Shown: in pieces, positions 16,060 through 24,302 of the stretch
Layout: each line of letters opens with the position of its first letter
Position numbering within the stretch: position 1 is the stretch's first letter
Assembly: GCF_000297395.2 (NCBI RefSeq)
Contig: NZ_HF570108.1
Span: forward strand, 6,686,255-6,750,254
Length of the DNA stretch: 64,000 bases
Origin: Micromonospora lupini str. Lupac 08
GTDB lineage: Bacteria; Actinomycetota; Actinomycetes; Mycobacteriales; Micromonosporaceae
Direction of reading: 5' to 3'
Notes under the pieces: model-generated
The model's input: the letters and a program-made list of their open reading frames with translations, nothing else
What the model was told of the DNA's origin: nothing
Databases searched by the model: none
Made by a program: the position numbers and the translations under genes

Positions 16060-16743
16060 TCACGGCTCGAACTTGTACCCCAGGCCCCGCACCGTGACGA
16101 TGAAGCGCGGCGCCGACGGCTCCGGCTCGATCTTGGAGCGCAGCCGCTTGACGTGCACGTCGAGTGTCTTGGTGTCACCGACGTAGTCGGCACCCCAGAC
16201 CCGGTCGATGAGCTGACCGCGGGTCAGCACCCGGCCCGCGTTGCGCAGCAGCAGCTCCAGCAGCTCGAACTCCTTGAGCGGCAGCTGCACGGCCCCGCCC
16301 TCGACGGTCACCACGTGCCGCTCGATGTCCATCCGGACCGGTCCGGCGGCCAACGTCGGGGCGCCCGCCTCGGCCACCTCCGGGCTCTGCCGGCGCAGCA
16401 CCGCGCGGATCCGCGCGACCAGCTCCCGGGGAGAGTACGGCTTGGTGACGTAGTCGTCGGCGCCGATCTCCAGGCCGACCACCTTGTCGATCTCGCTGTC
16501 CCGCGCGGTGACCATGATGATCGGTACGGCCGAGCGCTGCCGGAGCTGCCGGCACACCTCGGTCCCCGACATCTCGGGCAACATCAGGTCGAGCAGCACG
16601 ATGTCGGCGCCGGTTCGGTCGAACTCGGTGAGGGCATCGGTGCCGGTCGCGGCGACCGAGACCTCGAAGCCCTCCTTACGGAGCATGTACGACAGGGCGT
16701 CGGAGAACGACTCCTCGTCCTCGACCACCAGAACGCGGCTCAA
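16060..16743 (-). CDS. regX3: response regulator RegX3 / PhoP (phosphate regulon)
   Basis: An OmpR-family regulator of about 227 residues. The receiver has the acidic pocket VVEDEE, phospho-acceptor Asp52 in LLDLMLP, Thr in MVTARD and Lys101 in VTKPYSP. The C-terminal winged helix includes PLKEFELLELLLRNAGRVLTRGQ and VHVKRLRSKIE. It is near-identical in type to M. tuberculosis RegX3 and functionally equivalent to Streptomyces PhoP. TTG 16743 is preferred because GGAAAGGAAA stands just before it; ATG 16761 overlaps that motif and lacks its own. It forms an operon with the kinase gene 23 bp upstream and responds to phosphate limitation. Confidence 0.93.
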   Translation of the reverse strand: MSRVLVVEDEESFSDALSYMLRKEGFEVSVAATGTDALTEFDRTGADIVLLDLMLPEMSGTEVCRQLRQRSAVPIIMVTARDSEIDKVVGLEIGADDYVTKPYSPRELVARIRAVLRRQSPEVAEAGAPTLAAGPVRMDIERHVVTVEGGAVQLPLKEFELLELLLRNAGRVLTRGQLIDRVWGADYVGDTKTLDVHVKRLRSKIEPEPSAPRFIVTVRGLGYKFEP

Positions 16744-16766
16744 CGGGGATTTCCTTTCCATTGCTG

Positions 16767-18047
16767 TCAGACCTGCCGAAGCTCGGCCGGATCGGCCTCG
16801 ATCCCAACCGGCGGCAGTGTCGCCAGCAGGTCGTCAGGTGGGCTGGCGGGCAACCGTAGGGTGAACGTCGATCCACCCCCAAGAGTGCTCGACACCTCCA
16901 CCCGACCGCCATGGTTGCTCGCGATGTGTTTCACGATGGCCAGGCCGAGCCCGGTGCCACCGGTAGCGCGCGAGCGGGCCTGGTCGGCCCGGTAGAACCG
17001 CTCGAAGATCCGGTCCACGTCGGTCGGGGCGATGCCGATGCCCTGGTCGGCGACCGCGACCTCGACGTGTTCGCCGTCCCCGCGGAGGGTGACCCGCACC
17101 GCGGTGTCCTCGCCCGAGTAGTTGATGGCGTTCTCCACCAGGTTCGCCACGGCCGTGGCGAGTTGGCTGTCGCTGCCGTACGCGGTGAGGCCGCGCTGGC
17201 CGTCGACAGTCACCTCGACCCCCCGGGCGGCAGCCGTGGTGCGGGTGCGGTCGACCACCTCGGCGATCACCCAGTCGAGCGCGACGGGTTCCGGTGGCGG
17301 CTGCGGCTCGGCGCCCTGGAGCCGGGTCAGCTCCAGCAGCTCCTGCACCAGCCGGCCCAGCCGGGTCGACTCGTGCTGGATCCGTTCGGCGAACCGGCGG
17401 GCGGCGACCAGGTCCTCGGAGAGGTCGGGTACCGCAGCGTCGGCCGGCTCGGTGGCGTCCAGCAGCGCCTCGGCGAGCAGTTGGAGCGCACCGATCGGTG
17501 TCTTGAGCTCATGGCTCACGTTCGCCACGAAGTCACGTCGGACCCGGGTCAGGCGGTGCGACTCGGTCACGTCGACCGCCTCCACGGCGATGAAGCCGTT
17601 CCCGAGGCCCATGGCGCGCAGGTGCACGCCCAGCGGGTTCTCCCCCGCGCTGTCGCGACCCCGCGGCAGGTCCAGCTCGATCTCGCGCCGCACGCCGGTG
17701 CGGCGCACCTGGCCCGCGAGGGTACGGATCAACGGGTGCGCGGCGATCGAGCCCGGGGTGCTGCCGGTACGCAGCAGACCCATCGCGCGGGCGGCCGGGT
17801 TGATCAGCACGGGCACGTCGTCGTTGTCCAGTACCACGACACCGGCCCGGAGCGAATCGATCGTCCGGCGGCCGAGCCCGGCCTGCTGCTCGTCGGCTAT
17901 CGCGGGCCTCCCCCTGCTCCAGCGGGAGCTCGCGCTGCCCGTCGACGTGGAGCGGCCGCGCGCCGGCAGGAACCGGGGCAGCAGAAGGCCGACGACCAGT
18001 CCGGTCGCCAACGCCACGGCCACCACGACCGCCACCGCCCACTCCAC
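16767..18047 (-). CDS. senX3: sensor histidine kinase SenX3 / PhoR
   Basis: A 426-residue kinase with one N-terminal TM helix (about residues 4-25), a PAS-like domain (about 60-165, DNDDVPVLINPAARAMG), dimerisation/phospho-acceptor box FVANVSHELKTPIG with His179, then N box LVENAINYSG, G1 DQGIGIAPTD and G2 GGTGLGLAIV. It phosphorylates the RegX3/PhoP protein encoded next. The start is GTG 18047. A TACGAT -10 box ends 6 nt before it, so the transcript is probably leaderless. The gene is divergent from phoU, the arrangement known for phoRP and phoU in Streptomyces. Confidence 0.93.
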   Translation of the reverse strand: MEWAVAVVVAVALATGLVVGLLLPRFLPARGRSTSTGSASSRWSRGRPAIADEQQAGLGRRTIDSLRAGVVVLDNDDVPVLINPAARAMGLLRTGSTPGSIAAHPLIRTLAGQVRRTGVRREIELDLPRGRDSAGENPLGVHLRAMGLGNGFIAVEAVDVTESHRLTRVRRDFVANVSHELKTPIGALQLLAEALLDATEPADAAVPDLSEDLVAARRFAERIQHESTRLGRLVQELLELTRLQGAEPQPPPEPVALDWVIAEVVDRTRTTAAARGVEVTVDGQRGLTAYGSDSQLATAVANLVENAINYSGEDTAVRVTLRGDGEHVEVAVADQGIGIAPTDVDRIFERFYRADQARSRATGGTGLGLAIVKHIASNHGGRVEVSSTLGGGSTFTLRLPASPPDDLLATLPPVGIEADPAELRQV

Positions 18048-18053
18048 CCGGCG

Positions 18054-18059
18054 ATCGTA
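18054..18059 (-). promoter_or_regulatory. -10 element of the senX3-regX3 operon
   Basis: TACGAT on the minus strand is followed by 6 nt and the GTG start of senX3, the geometry of a leaderless transcript in actinobacteria. Confidence 0.55.
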
Positions 18060-18119
18060 GGGTCATTGTTAACCTGGCTACCACACAGAACGGGACGAAC
18101 CACCCGCACTTCGGGAAGT

Positions 18120-18160
18120 GTTCACCCCCACGTCTGGCGTCGTTCACCGTGGTTCATCCG
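18120..18160 (+). promoter_or_regulatory. candidate PHO boxes in the senX3-phoU intergenic region
   Basis: GTTCACC occurs at 18120-18126 and 18142-18148, exactly 22 bp apart (two helical repeats of 11 bp), followed by GTTCATC at 18152-18158, 10 bp on. PHO boxes of actinobacterial PhoP/RegX3 are direct repeats of GTTCACC-like units at 11-bp spacing, and in Streptomyces this same divergent region contains them. A CACTTCGGGAAGTG dyad lies just upstream (18107-18120). Confidence 0.6.
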
Positions 18161-18250
18161 GGATCCGTTCGCGCGCCCTACCGTTGGCGTCGCACCTGCT
18201 CAACCCCTGCGCCGGCACCCGTCGGCGGCGACCGACCACAGGACGTGATG

Positions 18251-18904
18251 ATGCGCGACGAGTTCCGGGCCGACCTCCAGATCGTCAGCCAACTGCTGGT
18301 GGACATGGCGGAGGGCGTCCGCGCTGCCATGCGCCAGGCCACCCGGGCCCTGCTCACCGCCGACCGGCAGGCCGCCGAGACGGTCATCGAGCGGGACGCC
18401 GAGATCGACGACCTCTACCGGCACGTCGAGGAGCGGGTGTGTGACCTGCTCGCCCGACAGGCGCCGGTCGCCTCCGACCTGCGTGCCATGATCACCGCGC
18501 TGCACGTGGCGGCCGACCTGGAGCGGATGGGCGACCTCGCCGACCACGTGGCGAAGACCGCCCTGCGCCGCCACCCCTCGCCCGCCGTACCGGCCGAGCT
18601 GCGGACGATCTTCACCGAGATGGCCGACATCGCCGACCGGATGGCGGTGAAGATCGGTTCGGTGCTGGCCAAGCCCGACGTCGACCTGGCCGGTGAGCTG
18701 GACCGGGACGACGACGCCATGGACGAGCTGCACAAGAGCCTGTTCTCGGTGCTGCTCGGCGACGACTGGCCGTACGGGGTGGAGACCGCCATCGACGCCA
18801 CCCTGCTGGGCCGCTTCTACGAGCGCTTCGCCGACCACGCGGTAAACGCCGGCGAGCACGTGATCTACCTGATCACCGGGGAGAGCACGCCCACCGGCAA
18901 CTGA
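18251..18904 (+). CDS. phoU: phosphate signalling protein PhoU
   Basis: A 217-residue all-helical protein with two PhoU three-helix repeats. MRDEFRADLQIVSQLL and MITALHVAADLERMGDLADH are the typical first-repeat segments with acidic metal-binding residues (E/DxxxD), and GRFYERFADHAVNAGEHVIYLITG is the second. PhoU links Pst phosphate uptake to the SenX3/PhoR kinase and keeps it inactive when phosphate is plentiful. ATG 18251 is preferred over the ATG at 18248 because AGGA is then 7-8 nt away. PHO-box-like repeats precede it. A GC-rich hairpin terminates it. Confidence 0.93.
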   Translation: MRDEFRADLQIVSQLLVDMAEGVRAAMRQATRALLTADRQAAETVIERDAEIDDLYRHVEERVCDLLARQAPVASDLRAMITALHVAADLERMGDLADHVAKTALRRHPSPAVPAELRTIFTEMADIADRMAVKIGSVLAKPDVDLAGELDRDDDAMDELHKSLFSVLLGDDWPYGVETAIDATLLGRFYERFADHAVNAGEHVIYLITGESTPTGN

Positions 18905-18914
18905 CAGACGTCGG

Positions 18915-18946
18915 AAAAGGGGCCCCCGCGTCGCGGGGCCCCTTTT
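18915..18946. terminator. bidirectional terminator between phoU and gpmA
   Basis: AAAAGGGGCCC and GGGCCCCTTTT form the base of a GC-rich stem with further pairing at the tip; A and T runs flank it on both strands. It lies between the convergent stops at 18904 and 18955. Confidence 0.88.
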
Positions 18947-18954
18947 CTCTGCTC

Positions 18955-19722
18955 TCAGCGGCCCTGGTTGGCGACCGCGGCGGCGGCTTCCTTCGCCGCC
19001 GTCGGGTCGAGGTAGGTGCCACCCAGGGTGAGCGGGCGCAGCTGCGGGTCGAGGTCGTAGCGCAGCGGGATGCCGGTCGGGATGTTCAGCTTGGCGATCG
19101 CCTCGTCGGAGATCTGGTCGAGGTGCTTCACCAGGGCGCGCAGCGAGTTGCCGTGCGCGGCCACCAGCACCGTGCGGCCGGCGAGGATGTCCGGCACGAT
19201 CGAGTCGTACCAGTAGGGAAGCATCCGCTCGACGACGTCCTTGAGGCACTCGGTGCGCGGCATCAGCTCGGTCGGCAGCAGCGCGTACCGCGGGTCGCCC
19301 ACCTGCGACCACTCGTCGTCGTCCGCGATCGGCGGCGGCGGGGTGTCGTACGACCGGCGCCAGAGCATGAACTGCTCCTCGCCGTACTCGTCAAGGGTCT
19401 GCTTCTTGTTCTTGCCCTGTAGGGCGCCGTAGTGCCGCTCGTTGAGCCGCCACGACCGGCGCACCGCGATCCAGTGCCGGTCGGCGGCGTTCAGCGCCAG
19501 CTCGGCGGTGCGGATCGCCCGGCGCATCACGCTGGTGTGGACGACGTCCGGCAGCAGGCTGTGCTCGCGCAGCAGCTCGCCGCCGCGCCGTGCCTCGCCC
19601 TCGCCCTTCTCGGTCAGGTCGACGTCCACCCAGCCGGTGAAGAGATTCTTGGCGTTCCAGTCACTCTCGCCGTGCCGCAGCAGGACCAGCGTCCCGACGG
19701 TGGGCCCCTCGCTCGCAGTCAT
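18955..19722 (-). CDS. gpmA: 2,3-bisphosphoglycerate-dependent phosphoglycerate mutase
   Basis: A protein of about 255 residues interconverting 3- and 2-phosphoglycerate in glycolysis. The phosphohistidine motif LLRHGESDWN (His17 with the start used), LFTGWVDVDLTEKG, TSVMRRAIRTAEL, LNERHYGALQGKNKKQ (catalytic Glu), and the second-His segment VLVAAHGNSLRAL are all present. ATG 19722 (MTASEGPTVG) is preferred; the ATG at 19731 has its GGCAGG motif directly abutting it. The position next to the RegX3/SenX3 genes is conserved with M. tuberculosis gpm1. Confidence 0.96.
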   Translation of the reverse strand: MTASEGPTVGTLVLLRHGESDWNAKNLFTGWVDVDLTEKGEGEARRGGELLREHSLLPDVVHTSVMRRAIRTAELALNAADRHWIAVRRSWRLNERHYGALQGKNKKQTLDEYGEEQFMLWRRSYDTPPPPIADDDEWSQVGDPRYALLPTELMPRTECLKDVVERMLPYWYDSIVPDILAGRTVLVAAHGNSLRALVKHLDQISDEAIAKLNIPTGIPLRYDLDPQLRPLTLGGTYLDPTAAKEAAAAVANQGR

Positions 19723-19875
19723 GCGGATCATCCTGCCTCAACCCCGTAGCGGACACGCGGGCACCCGTCGTGACGACCACCACGTGATAAAGCGGGTGAC
19801 CTGCGAATCCGGCCGCCACTAGGGTTGTAAGGCGCTGTAGTCACATCGGTCATTACTTGCAAGCGGGGGCACCAC

Positions 19876-21159
19876 GTGCGGACGATGCGGAGCTGGTTCC
19901 GGGACACCACCGGCGGGCTGCCGGCCACCTTCTGGTACCTGTGGTCGGGCACCCTGATCAACCGGCTCGGCTCGTTCGTCCTCGTCTTCCTCGCCATCTA
20001 CCTGACCCAGGAGCGGGGCTTCTCCGCCTCGCAGGCCGGTCTGGTGATCGGCCTCTGGGGCGTCGGCGGGGCGGTCGGCACCACCGCCGGCGGCACCCTC
20101 GCCGACCGGTGGGGCCGCCGGCCGACGCTGCTCACCGCGCATGTCGGCGCGGCGGCAATGATGCTCGCCCTCGGGTTGGCCCGGGACCTCTGGGCGGTGG
20201 CGCTGGGAGCGCTGCTGCTCGGCATGTTCGCCGAGGCGGCCCGGCCGGCGTTCGGGGCCATGATGATCGACGTGGTGCCGGCCAGGGACCGGCTGCGCGC
20301 CTTCTCGCTCAACTACTGGGCGATCAACCTGGGCTTCGCCTGCGCCGCCGTCCTCGCCGGCCTGGCCGCGCAGGCCGACTATCTGCTGCTGTTCGTGGTC
20401 GACGCGGGCACGATGCTGATCACCGCTCTGATCATCTTTGCCCGGGTACCGGAGACCCGCCGTGGCGGGTACACGGTCGCGGCGACGACCGCCCCGCGCG
20501 GCGCCCTGCGCACGATCCTCACCGACCGGGTCTTCCTCGGCTTCGTGGCGCTGAACCTGTTCGCCGCGATGGTCTTCCTCCAGCACATCTCGATGCTGCC
20601 GATCGCCATGGGCGACTCCGGCCTGAGCCCGGCCACGTACGGCTCGGTGATCGCGCTCAACGGCCTCCTCATCGTCGTCGGCCAGCTCTTCGTGCCCCGG
20701 CTGATCCGGGGCCGGAACCGTTCGCACGTGCTCGCGCTCGCCGCCGTGGTGATGGGTGTCGGGTTCGGGTTGACCGCGTTCGCCGGCAGCGCCTGGTTCT
20801 ACGGGCTGACGGTGCTGATCTGGACGCTCGGCGAGATGCTGAACTCGCCGTCCAACTCCACGCTTATCGCCGAGCTCTCCCCGGCCGAGCTGCGCGGTCG
20901 CTACCAGGGCGTGTTCGGGCTCTCCTGGCAGATCGCCGGGGCGAGCGCCCCGATTCTCGGCGGTCTGGTGCGCGAACACGTCGGCAACGCCGCGCTCTGG
21001 TTCGGCTGCGCCGTGATCGGCGTACTGACGGCGGTGGCCCACCTGGCGTCCGGTCCCGCCCGGGAGCGACGTGCCGTCGCGCTGCGCCACGCCGCCGACG
21101 CGTCCGCCCCGGTCGGCGACCGCCCCGCGGCGCCGCAGCCGGCCGAGGCGGCAGCCTGA
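19876..21159 (+). CDS. MFS transporter (drug-efflux-like), first of a tandem pair
   Basis: A 427-residue integral membrane protein with about 12 TM segments, motif A GGTLADRWGRRPTLL between TM2 and TM3, and motif-like stretches DVVPARDRLRAFSLNYWAINLG and AELSPAELRGRYQG typical of DHA1-like exporters. GTG 19876 starts the protein; a GGGGG run 10 nt upstream is the only ribosome-binding candidate. It shares its N-terminal segment GGLPATFWYLW and overall layout with the next gene, so the two are tandem paralogues. Substrates are unknown. The C-terminus is a soluble Ala/Pro/Arg-rich tail. Confidence 0.9.
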   Translation: MRTMRSWFRDTTGGLPATFWYLWSGTLINRLGSFVLVFLAIYLTQERGFSASQAGLVIGLWGVGGAVGTTAGGTLADRWGRRPTLLTAHVGAAAMMLALGLARDLWAVALGALLLGMFAEAARPAFGAMMIDVVPARDRLRAFSLNYWAINLGFACAAVLAGLAAQADYLLLFVVDAGTMLITALIIFARVPETRRGGYTVAATTAPRGALRTILTDRVFLGFVALNLFAAMVFLQHISMLPIAMGDSGLSPATYGSVIALNGLLIVVGQLFVPRLIRGRNRSHVLALAAVVMGVGFGLTAFAGSAWFYGLTVLIWTLGEMLNSPSNSTLIAELSPAELRGRYQGVFGLSWQIAGASAPILGGLVREHVGNAALWFGCAVIGVLTAVAHLASGPARERRAVALRHAADASAPVGDRPAAPQPAEAAA

Positions 21160-21276
21160 GCCGGGCGTGACCGCTGAGACGTACGGCTCATGATCGGGGA
21201 ACCGACTGGCGCAACCCGGCCCGACTTTCTACCGTCCAGGAGAAACGGTTAAGAAAGTAAACTGTCGGGAGGTCGG

Positions 21277-22557
21277 ATGCACGCCCTGCGGCGCCTGTGG
21301 CACGACACCGCGGGCGGGCTACCCGCCACCTTCTGGTACCTGTGGGCGGGACTGCTGATCAACCGAGCGGGCGCGTTCGCCATGCTCTTCCTGTCGCTCT
21401 ACCTCACCGACGCCCGGGGAGCCAGCGAGTCGGTGGCCGGCACCGTGGTCGGGGCGTACGGGGCCGGCGGGGCGGCCGGCGTCCTGCTCGGCGGGGTACT
21501 GGCCGACCGGTGGGGCCGCCGGGCCACCCTGCTCGCCGCCCACCTGGCCACCGCCGTCCTGATGGTGGCGCTTGCCTTCAGCCGGCCCCTGCTGCTGATC
21601 GCGGCGCTGTCCGCGCTCGTCGGCGTGGTGCACTCGATGCCCAGCCCCGCCTTCGTGGCGGCGATCGTCGACGTGGTGCCCGCGCAGCGTCGCTCGCGCG
21701 CGTTCAACCTCCAGTTCTGGGCCTTCAACCTGGGCATGGCGGTCGCGTCGCTGCTCGCCGGGGTGCTGGCCGAGGCGAGTTTCACCGCGCTGTTCCTGGT
21801 CGACGCCGCCGCCACGCTCACCGCCGCCGCCGTCATCGGCTGGAAGGTGCCGGAGACCTTGGGACGGGCCACCGGCGTCCCGCCGGCCGGCCCCCCGACG
21901 GCCGATCGCTCCCCTCGAGAGGGGCTGCACACCGCGCTCACCGACCGGACCTTCCTGGTCTTCGTCGGGCTCACCTTCGTGCTGGCCGTACTCACCCTGC
22001 AGACCTCGACGATCATGCCGCTGGCGATGCGCGCCGACGGTCTGGGGCCGTCGGCGTACGGGGCGGTGGTGGCACTCGGGGGCGCGCTGATCGTGCTGGG
22101 GCAGCTGTTCGTGCCCCGGCTGATCGACAGGCACCGCAAGGACGTCGTGCTTGCCGTCTCCACGGCCCTGCTGGCGATCGGCTTCGGCGTGCTCGCCGTC
22201 GCGGACGACCTGGGGGTCTACCTCGGCGCGGCGGTGGTCTGGACGGTCGGCTCGATGCTCGCCGCGCCGCCCAACGCGCAGATCAACGCGGATCTGGCAC
22301 CGCCGCACCTACGCGCCCGGTACCAGTCGGTCTTCTACCTGACGTTCCCGGCGGCGGCGTTCGTCGCACCCACGCTGGGCGGTGTGAGCCTGCAACACCT
22401 CGGCGACCGGCACTGGCTGATCGTGGGCGGGCTGGGCCTGCTGGCCGCGCTCGGGCATCTGCTGGCCGGGCCGCCCCGCGACCGGCACGTCGCCGCGCTG
22501 CGCAGGGACGCCGGCCGGGAGCCGGCGCCGCGCGTGGACCGCGTCCGGACGGGCTGA
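21277..22557 (+). CDS. MFS transporter, second of a tandem pair
   Basis: A 426-residue paralogue of the preceding protein: TAGGLPATFWYLWAGLLINR, motif A GGVLADRWGRRATLL, DVVPAQRRSRAFNLQFWAFNLG and ADLAPPHLRARYQS correspond segment by segment. About 12 TM helices. GGGAGG precedes ATG 21277. The 117-bp gap to the first gene contains TAAACT at 21257-21262, a plausible -10 box, so it may have its own promoter. Duplication followed by divergence of substrate range is likely; the substrate cannot be named. Confidence 0.9.
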   Translation: MHALRRLWHDTAGGLPATFWYLWAGLLINRAGAFAMLFLSLYLTDARGASESVAGTVVGAYGAGGAAGVLLGGVLADRWGRRATLLAAHLATAVLMVALAFSRPLLLIAALSALVGVVHSMPSPAFVAAIVDVVPAQRRSRAFNLQFWAFNLGMAVASLLAGVLAEASFTALFLVDAAATLTAAAVIGWKVPETLGRATGVPPAGPPTADRSPREGLHTALTDRTFLVFVGLTFVLAVLTLQTSTIMPLAMRADGLGPSAYGAVVALGGALIVLGQLFVPRLIDRHRKDVVLAVSTALLAIGFGVLAVADDLGVYLGAAVVWTVGSMLAAPPNAQINADLAPPHLRARYQSVFYLTFPAAAFVAPTLGGVSLQHLGDRHWLIVGGLGLLAALGHLLAGPPRDRHVAALRRDAGREPAPRVDRVRTG

Positions 22558-22931
22558 TCGACCGTACGACGGCAAAGCGCCCACCCTGTCCCGAAGGTCA
22601 TGGTGGGCGCTCGCCGGTGGGGCCGGCGGCGGCGGGCAACACTCACCCCCGTAAGCATCGCCCGCTCGCGCCGCCGGTCCAAACAGGTGGGCACCGTCCC
22701 CCAACGGTTGGTCCACCCGTCCCATCGCGCCTCGCCTGGTGCGCGGATCTGATCGATCCGCCGCTCCCCCGAACGTTTCCAAGCGTGGCGCGGTGCAATA
22801 AAGCTAGTTCGGCCGGATTCTGGATTCAACCCAGATGGGTTGTCTCGCCGGTCACAACTGGCGAGTATCCCCAGCTCGGGCCTCGGTCTGTGGCAACAGC
22901 CGGGTACCCGTCGGGCATTCCCGCAAACACG
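22558..22931. other. 374-bp gap between convergent genes, several hairpins, no gene seen
   Basis: Between the MFS stop and the H1-like stop I see no supported gene. The gap holds a terminator-like hairpin (22577-22610), GCGGATC-TGATC-GATCCGC (22743-22761) and CAACCCA-GA-TGGGTTG (22827-22842). Composition falls in GC around 22790-22860. A small RNA is possible but nothing specific supports it. Confidence 0.5.
22577..22610 (+). terminator. hairpin downstream of the second MFS gene
   Basis: GCGCCCACC (22577-22585) pairs exactly with GGTGGGCGC (22602-22610) across a 16-nt loop, 20 bp after the MFS stop. Confidence 0.6.
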
Positions 22932-24113
22932 TCAGCCGTCCTCACGATCGGGTGACTCGGTCCGGAAGAAGTTGCTCTGCCGGCCGTCGCGCATCTGCTC
23001 CTGAAAGATCAGGTTCAGCCGGCGCAGGTCGAACGTGTAGAACCACTCATCCCAGGTGATCTCACGAATCCGGCTGCTTTCCCGGTATCCGGGGATGTTG
23101 AAGGTCAACACTCCGGCCCGACCGTCCCGCTCGGTGCCCGCGATGGTCGCCGGCTTCGCGCCGCGCTCCGCCGCCCAACGCTTGATCACCTCGTGATTCG
23201 CGGTGATCAGGCTTCGTCCCGGCCGCTCCGGCCGGTCCGCGATCGACGAGATCACCTGCGAGCTGCGGACCGACCGTCCGGTGCCCCGTCCGGTGCGGAT
23301 CCCACCGGCCGCCATCCCACCGGTCGCCGTACCACCGGCCGCCGGCCGGCTCGCCGTGGCCCGCTTGGCCGGCGTCGCCCGCTTGGCCGTGGCCCGCTTG
23401 GCGGGTGCCGCCCGCTTAGCCGGTGCCGCCTTCGCCGTGGCCCGCTTGGCCGGTGCCGACCGCTTGGCGGCCGGTCGCGACGGCGCCTTCTTCGCGGGCG
23501 CCTTCCGCGCTGGCGCGGTACGCGCGGAAGTCGACGTCCTGCGTGCGGCTGTCGACTTCGCCGCCGCTGTCGTCTTCTTCGCCGCAGCCGTCTTCTTCGC
23601 CGCGGCCGTCTTACGGACCCCCGTCGACGTCCGTGCGGTGGTCGTCCGCTTCGCGGCTGTCGACCTGTTCGCGGCGGTCGTCTTCTTTGCCGCGGTGGTC
23701 CGCTTCGCAGCGGTCGTCTTCTTCGCGGCGGCCCGCTTCGCGGGGGCGCTCTTGTTCGCGGGCGCGGCCTTCGCGCGACTCGGTACCGCCCTCGACGCCG
23801 ACTTCTTCGTCGCTGCGGCCCGACCGGCCGACGCCCTGGTGCCGGCGGCCCGACCAGCCGGTCCGGTGCTGCGTCGACCCGCGCCACCGGCGTCGGAACG
23901 CAGCGAGCGCACCAACTGTTTCACCAGGTCGGGCTTGCGCAGCGCGGAGATCCCGGAGACCCCGCGTTTGCGCAACTGCCCGCGGATGTCGTCCACCCGC
24001 ATCCGGGAGATCTCCGTCTCGGAGACCCCGGGAGTAGCCGGGCTCTGGTTGCCTGCCTGCCGTTTGGTCCTGGTCGCAGTCCCGCCGCGACCTGAGCTGT
24101 TCCGCTGAGCCAT
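22932..24113 (-). CDS. lysine/alanine-rich H1-like DNA-binding protein with Rho-N/SAP-like domain
   Basis: A 393-residue protein in three parts. Residues about 30-71 form a Rho N-terminal/SAP-like helical domain (MRVDDIRGQLRKRGVSGISA). Residues about 75-275 are a low-complexity Lys/Ala/Pro/Thr region with repeated AAKKTTAAKR-type units, like eukaryotic H1 tails and mycobacterial HupB. The last 100 residues form a compact domain (ISSIADRPERPGRSLITAN, ITWDEWFYTFDLRRLNLIFQ, SNFFRTESP) found, as far as I recall, in other bacterial proteins of unknown role. Binding of nucleic acid is inferred from the basic repeats. The acidic, structured C-terminus makes it more than a simple histone mimic. Confidence 0.8.
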   Translation of the reverse strand: MAQRNSSGRGGTATRTKRQAGNQSPATPGVSETEISRMRVDDIRGQLRKRGVSGISALRKPDLVKQLVRSLRSDAGGAGRRSTGPAGRAAGTRASAGRAAATKKSASRAVPSRAKAAPANKSAPAKRAAAKKTTAAKRTTAAKKTTAANRSTAAKRTTTARTSTGVRKTAAAKKTAAAKKTTAAAKSTAARRTSTSARTAPARKAPAKKAPSRPAAKRSAPAKRATAKAAPAKRAAPAKRATAKRATPAKRATASRPAAGGTATGGMAAGGIRTGRGTGRSVRSSQVISSIADRPERPGRSLITANHEVIKRWAAERGAKPATIAGTERDGRAGVLTFNIPGYRESSRIREITWDEWFYTFDLRRLNLIFQEQMRDGRQSNFFRTESPDREDG

Positions 24114-24161
24114 GGGACGCTCACGCTCCTCGACACTCCGTCCTCGGCGCGCGGGGGTCCC

Positions 24162-24187
24162 TATGCCGCACCGCGCGGTGCGGCATA
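24162..24187. repeat. 26-bp perfect palindrome between YbjN and H1-like genes
   Basis: TATGCCGCACCGC followed at once by its exact complement GCGGTGCGGCATA. It lies downstream of the YbjN gene and 49 bp upstream of the H1-like start on the same strand. It may be a terminator for YbjN or an operator for the H1-like gene. Confidence 0.65.
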
Positions 24188-24302
24188 CCCGTCAGGAGCG
24201 GTCCGAACCTCCAGCGACGAACCAGCTCGAACCGGAGTCGGATCAGGCCACAAGCCGGCCGGGGGCACTGGGCGCAGGCCGCGCGGGAGGGCTGGCGGGG
24301 CG

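Noticed and set aside
22558..22931. tRNA gene or small RNA in the MFS/H1-like gap
   Set aside because: Hairpins are present but no cloverleaf, T-loop motif or promoter pair could be identified.
23340..23770. Tandem DNA repeat or CRISPR in the lysine-rich region
   Set aside because: The periodicity comes from codons for Lys/Ala/Thr repeats within the H1-like protein; units vary in sequence and remain in frame.
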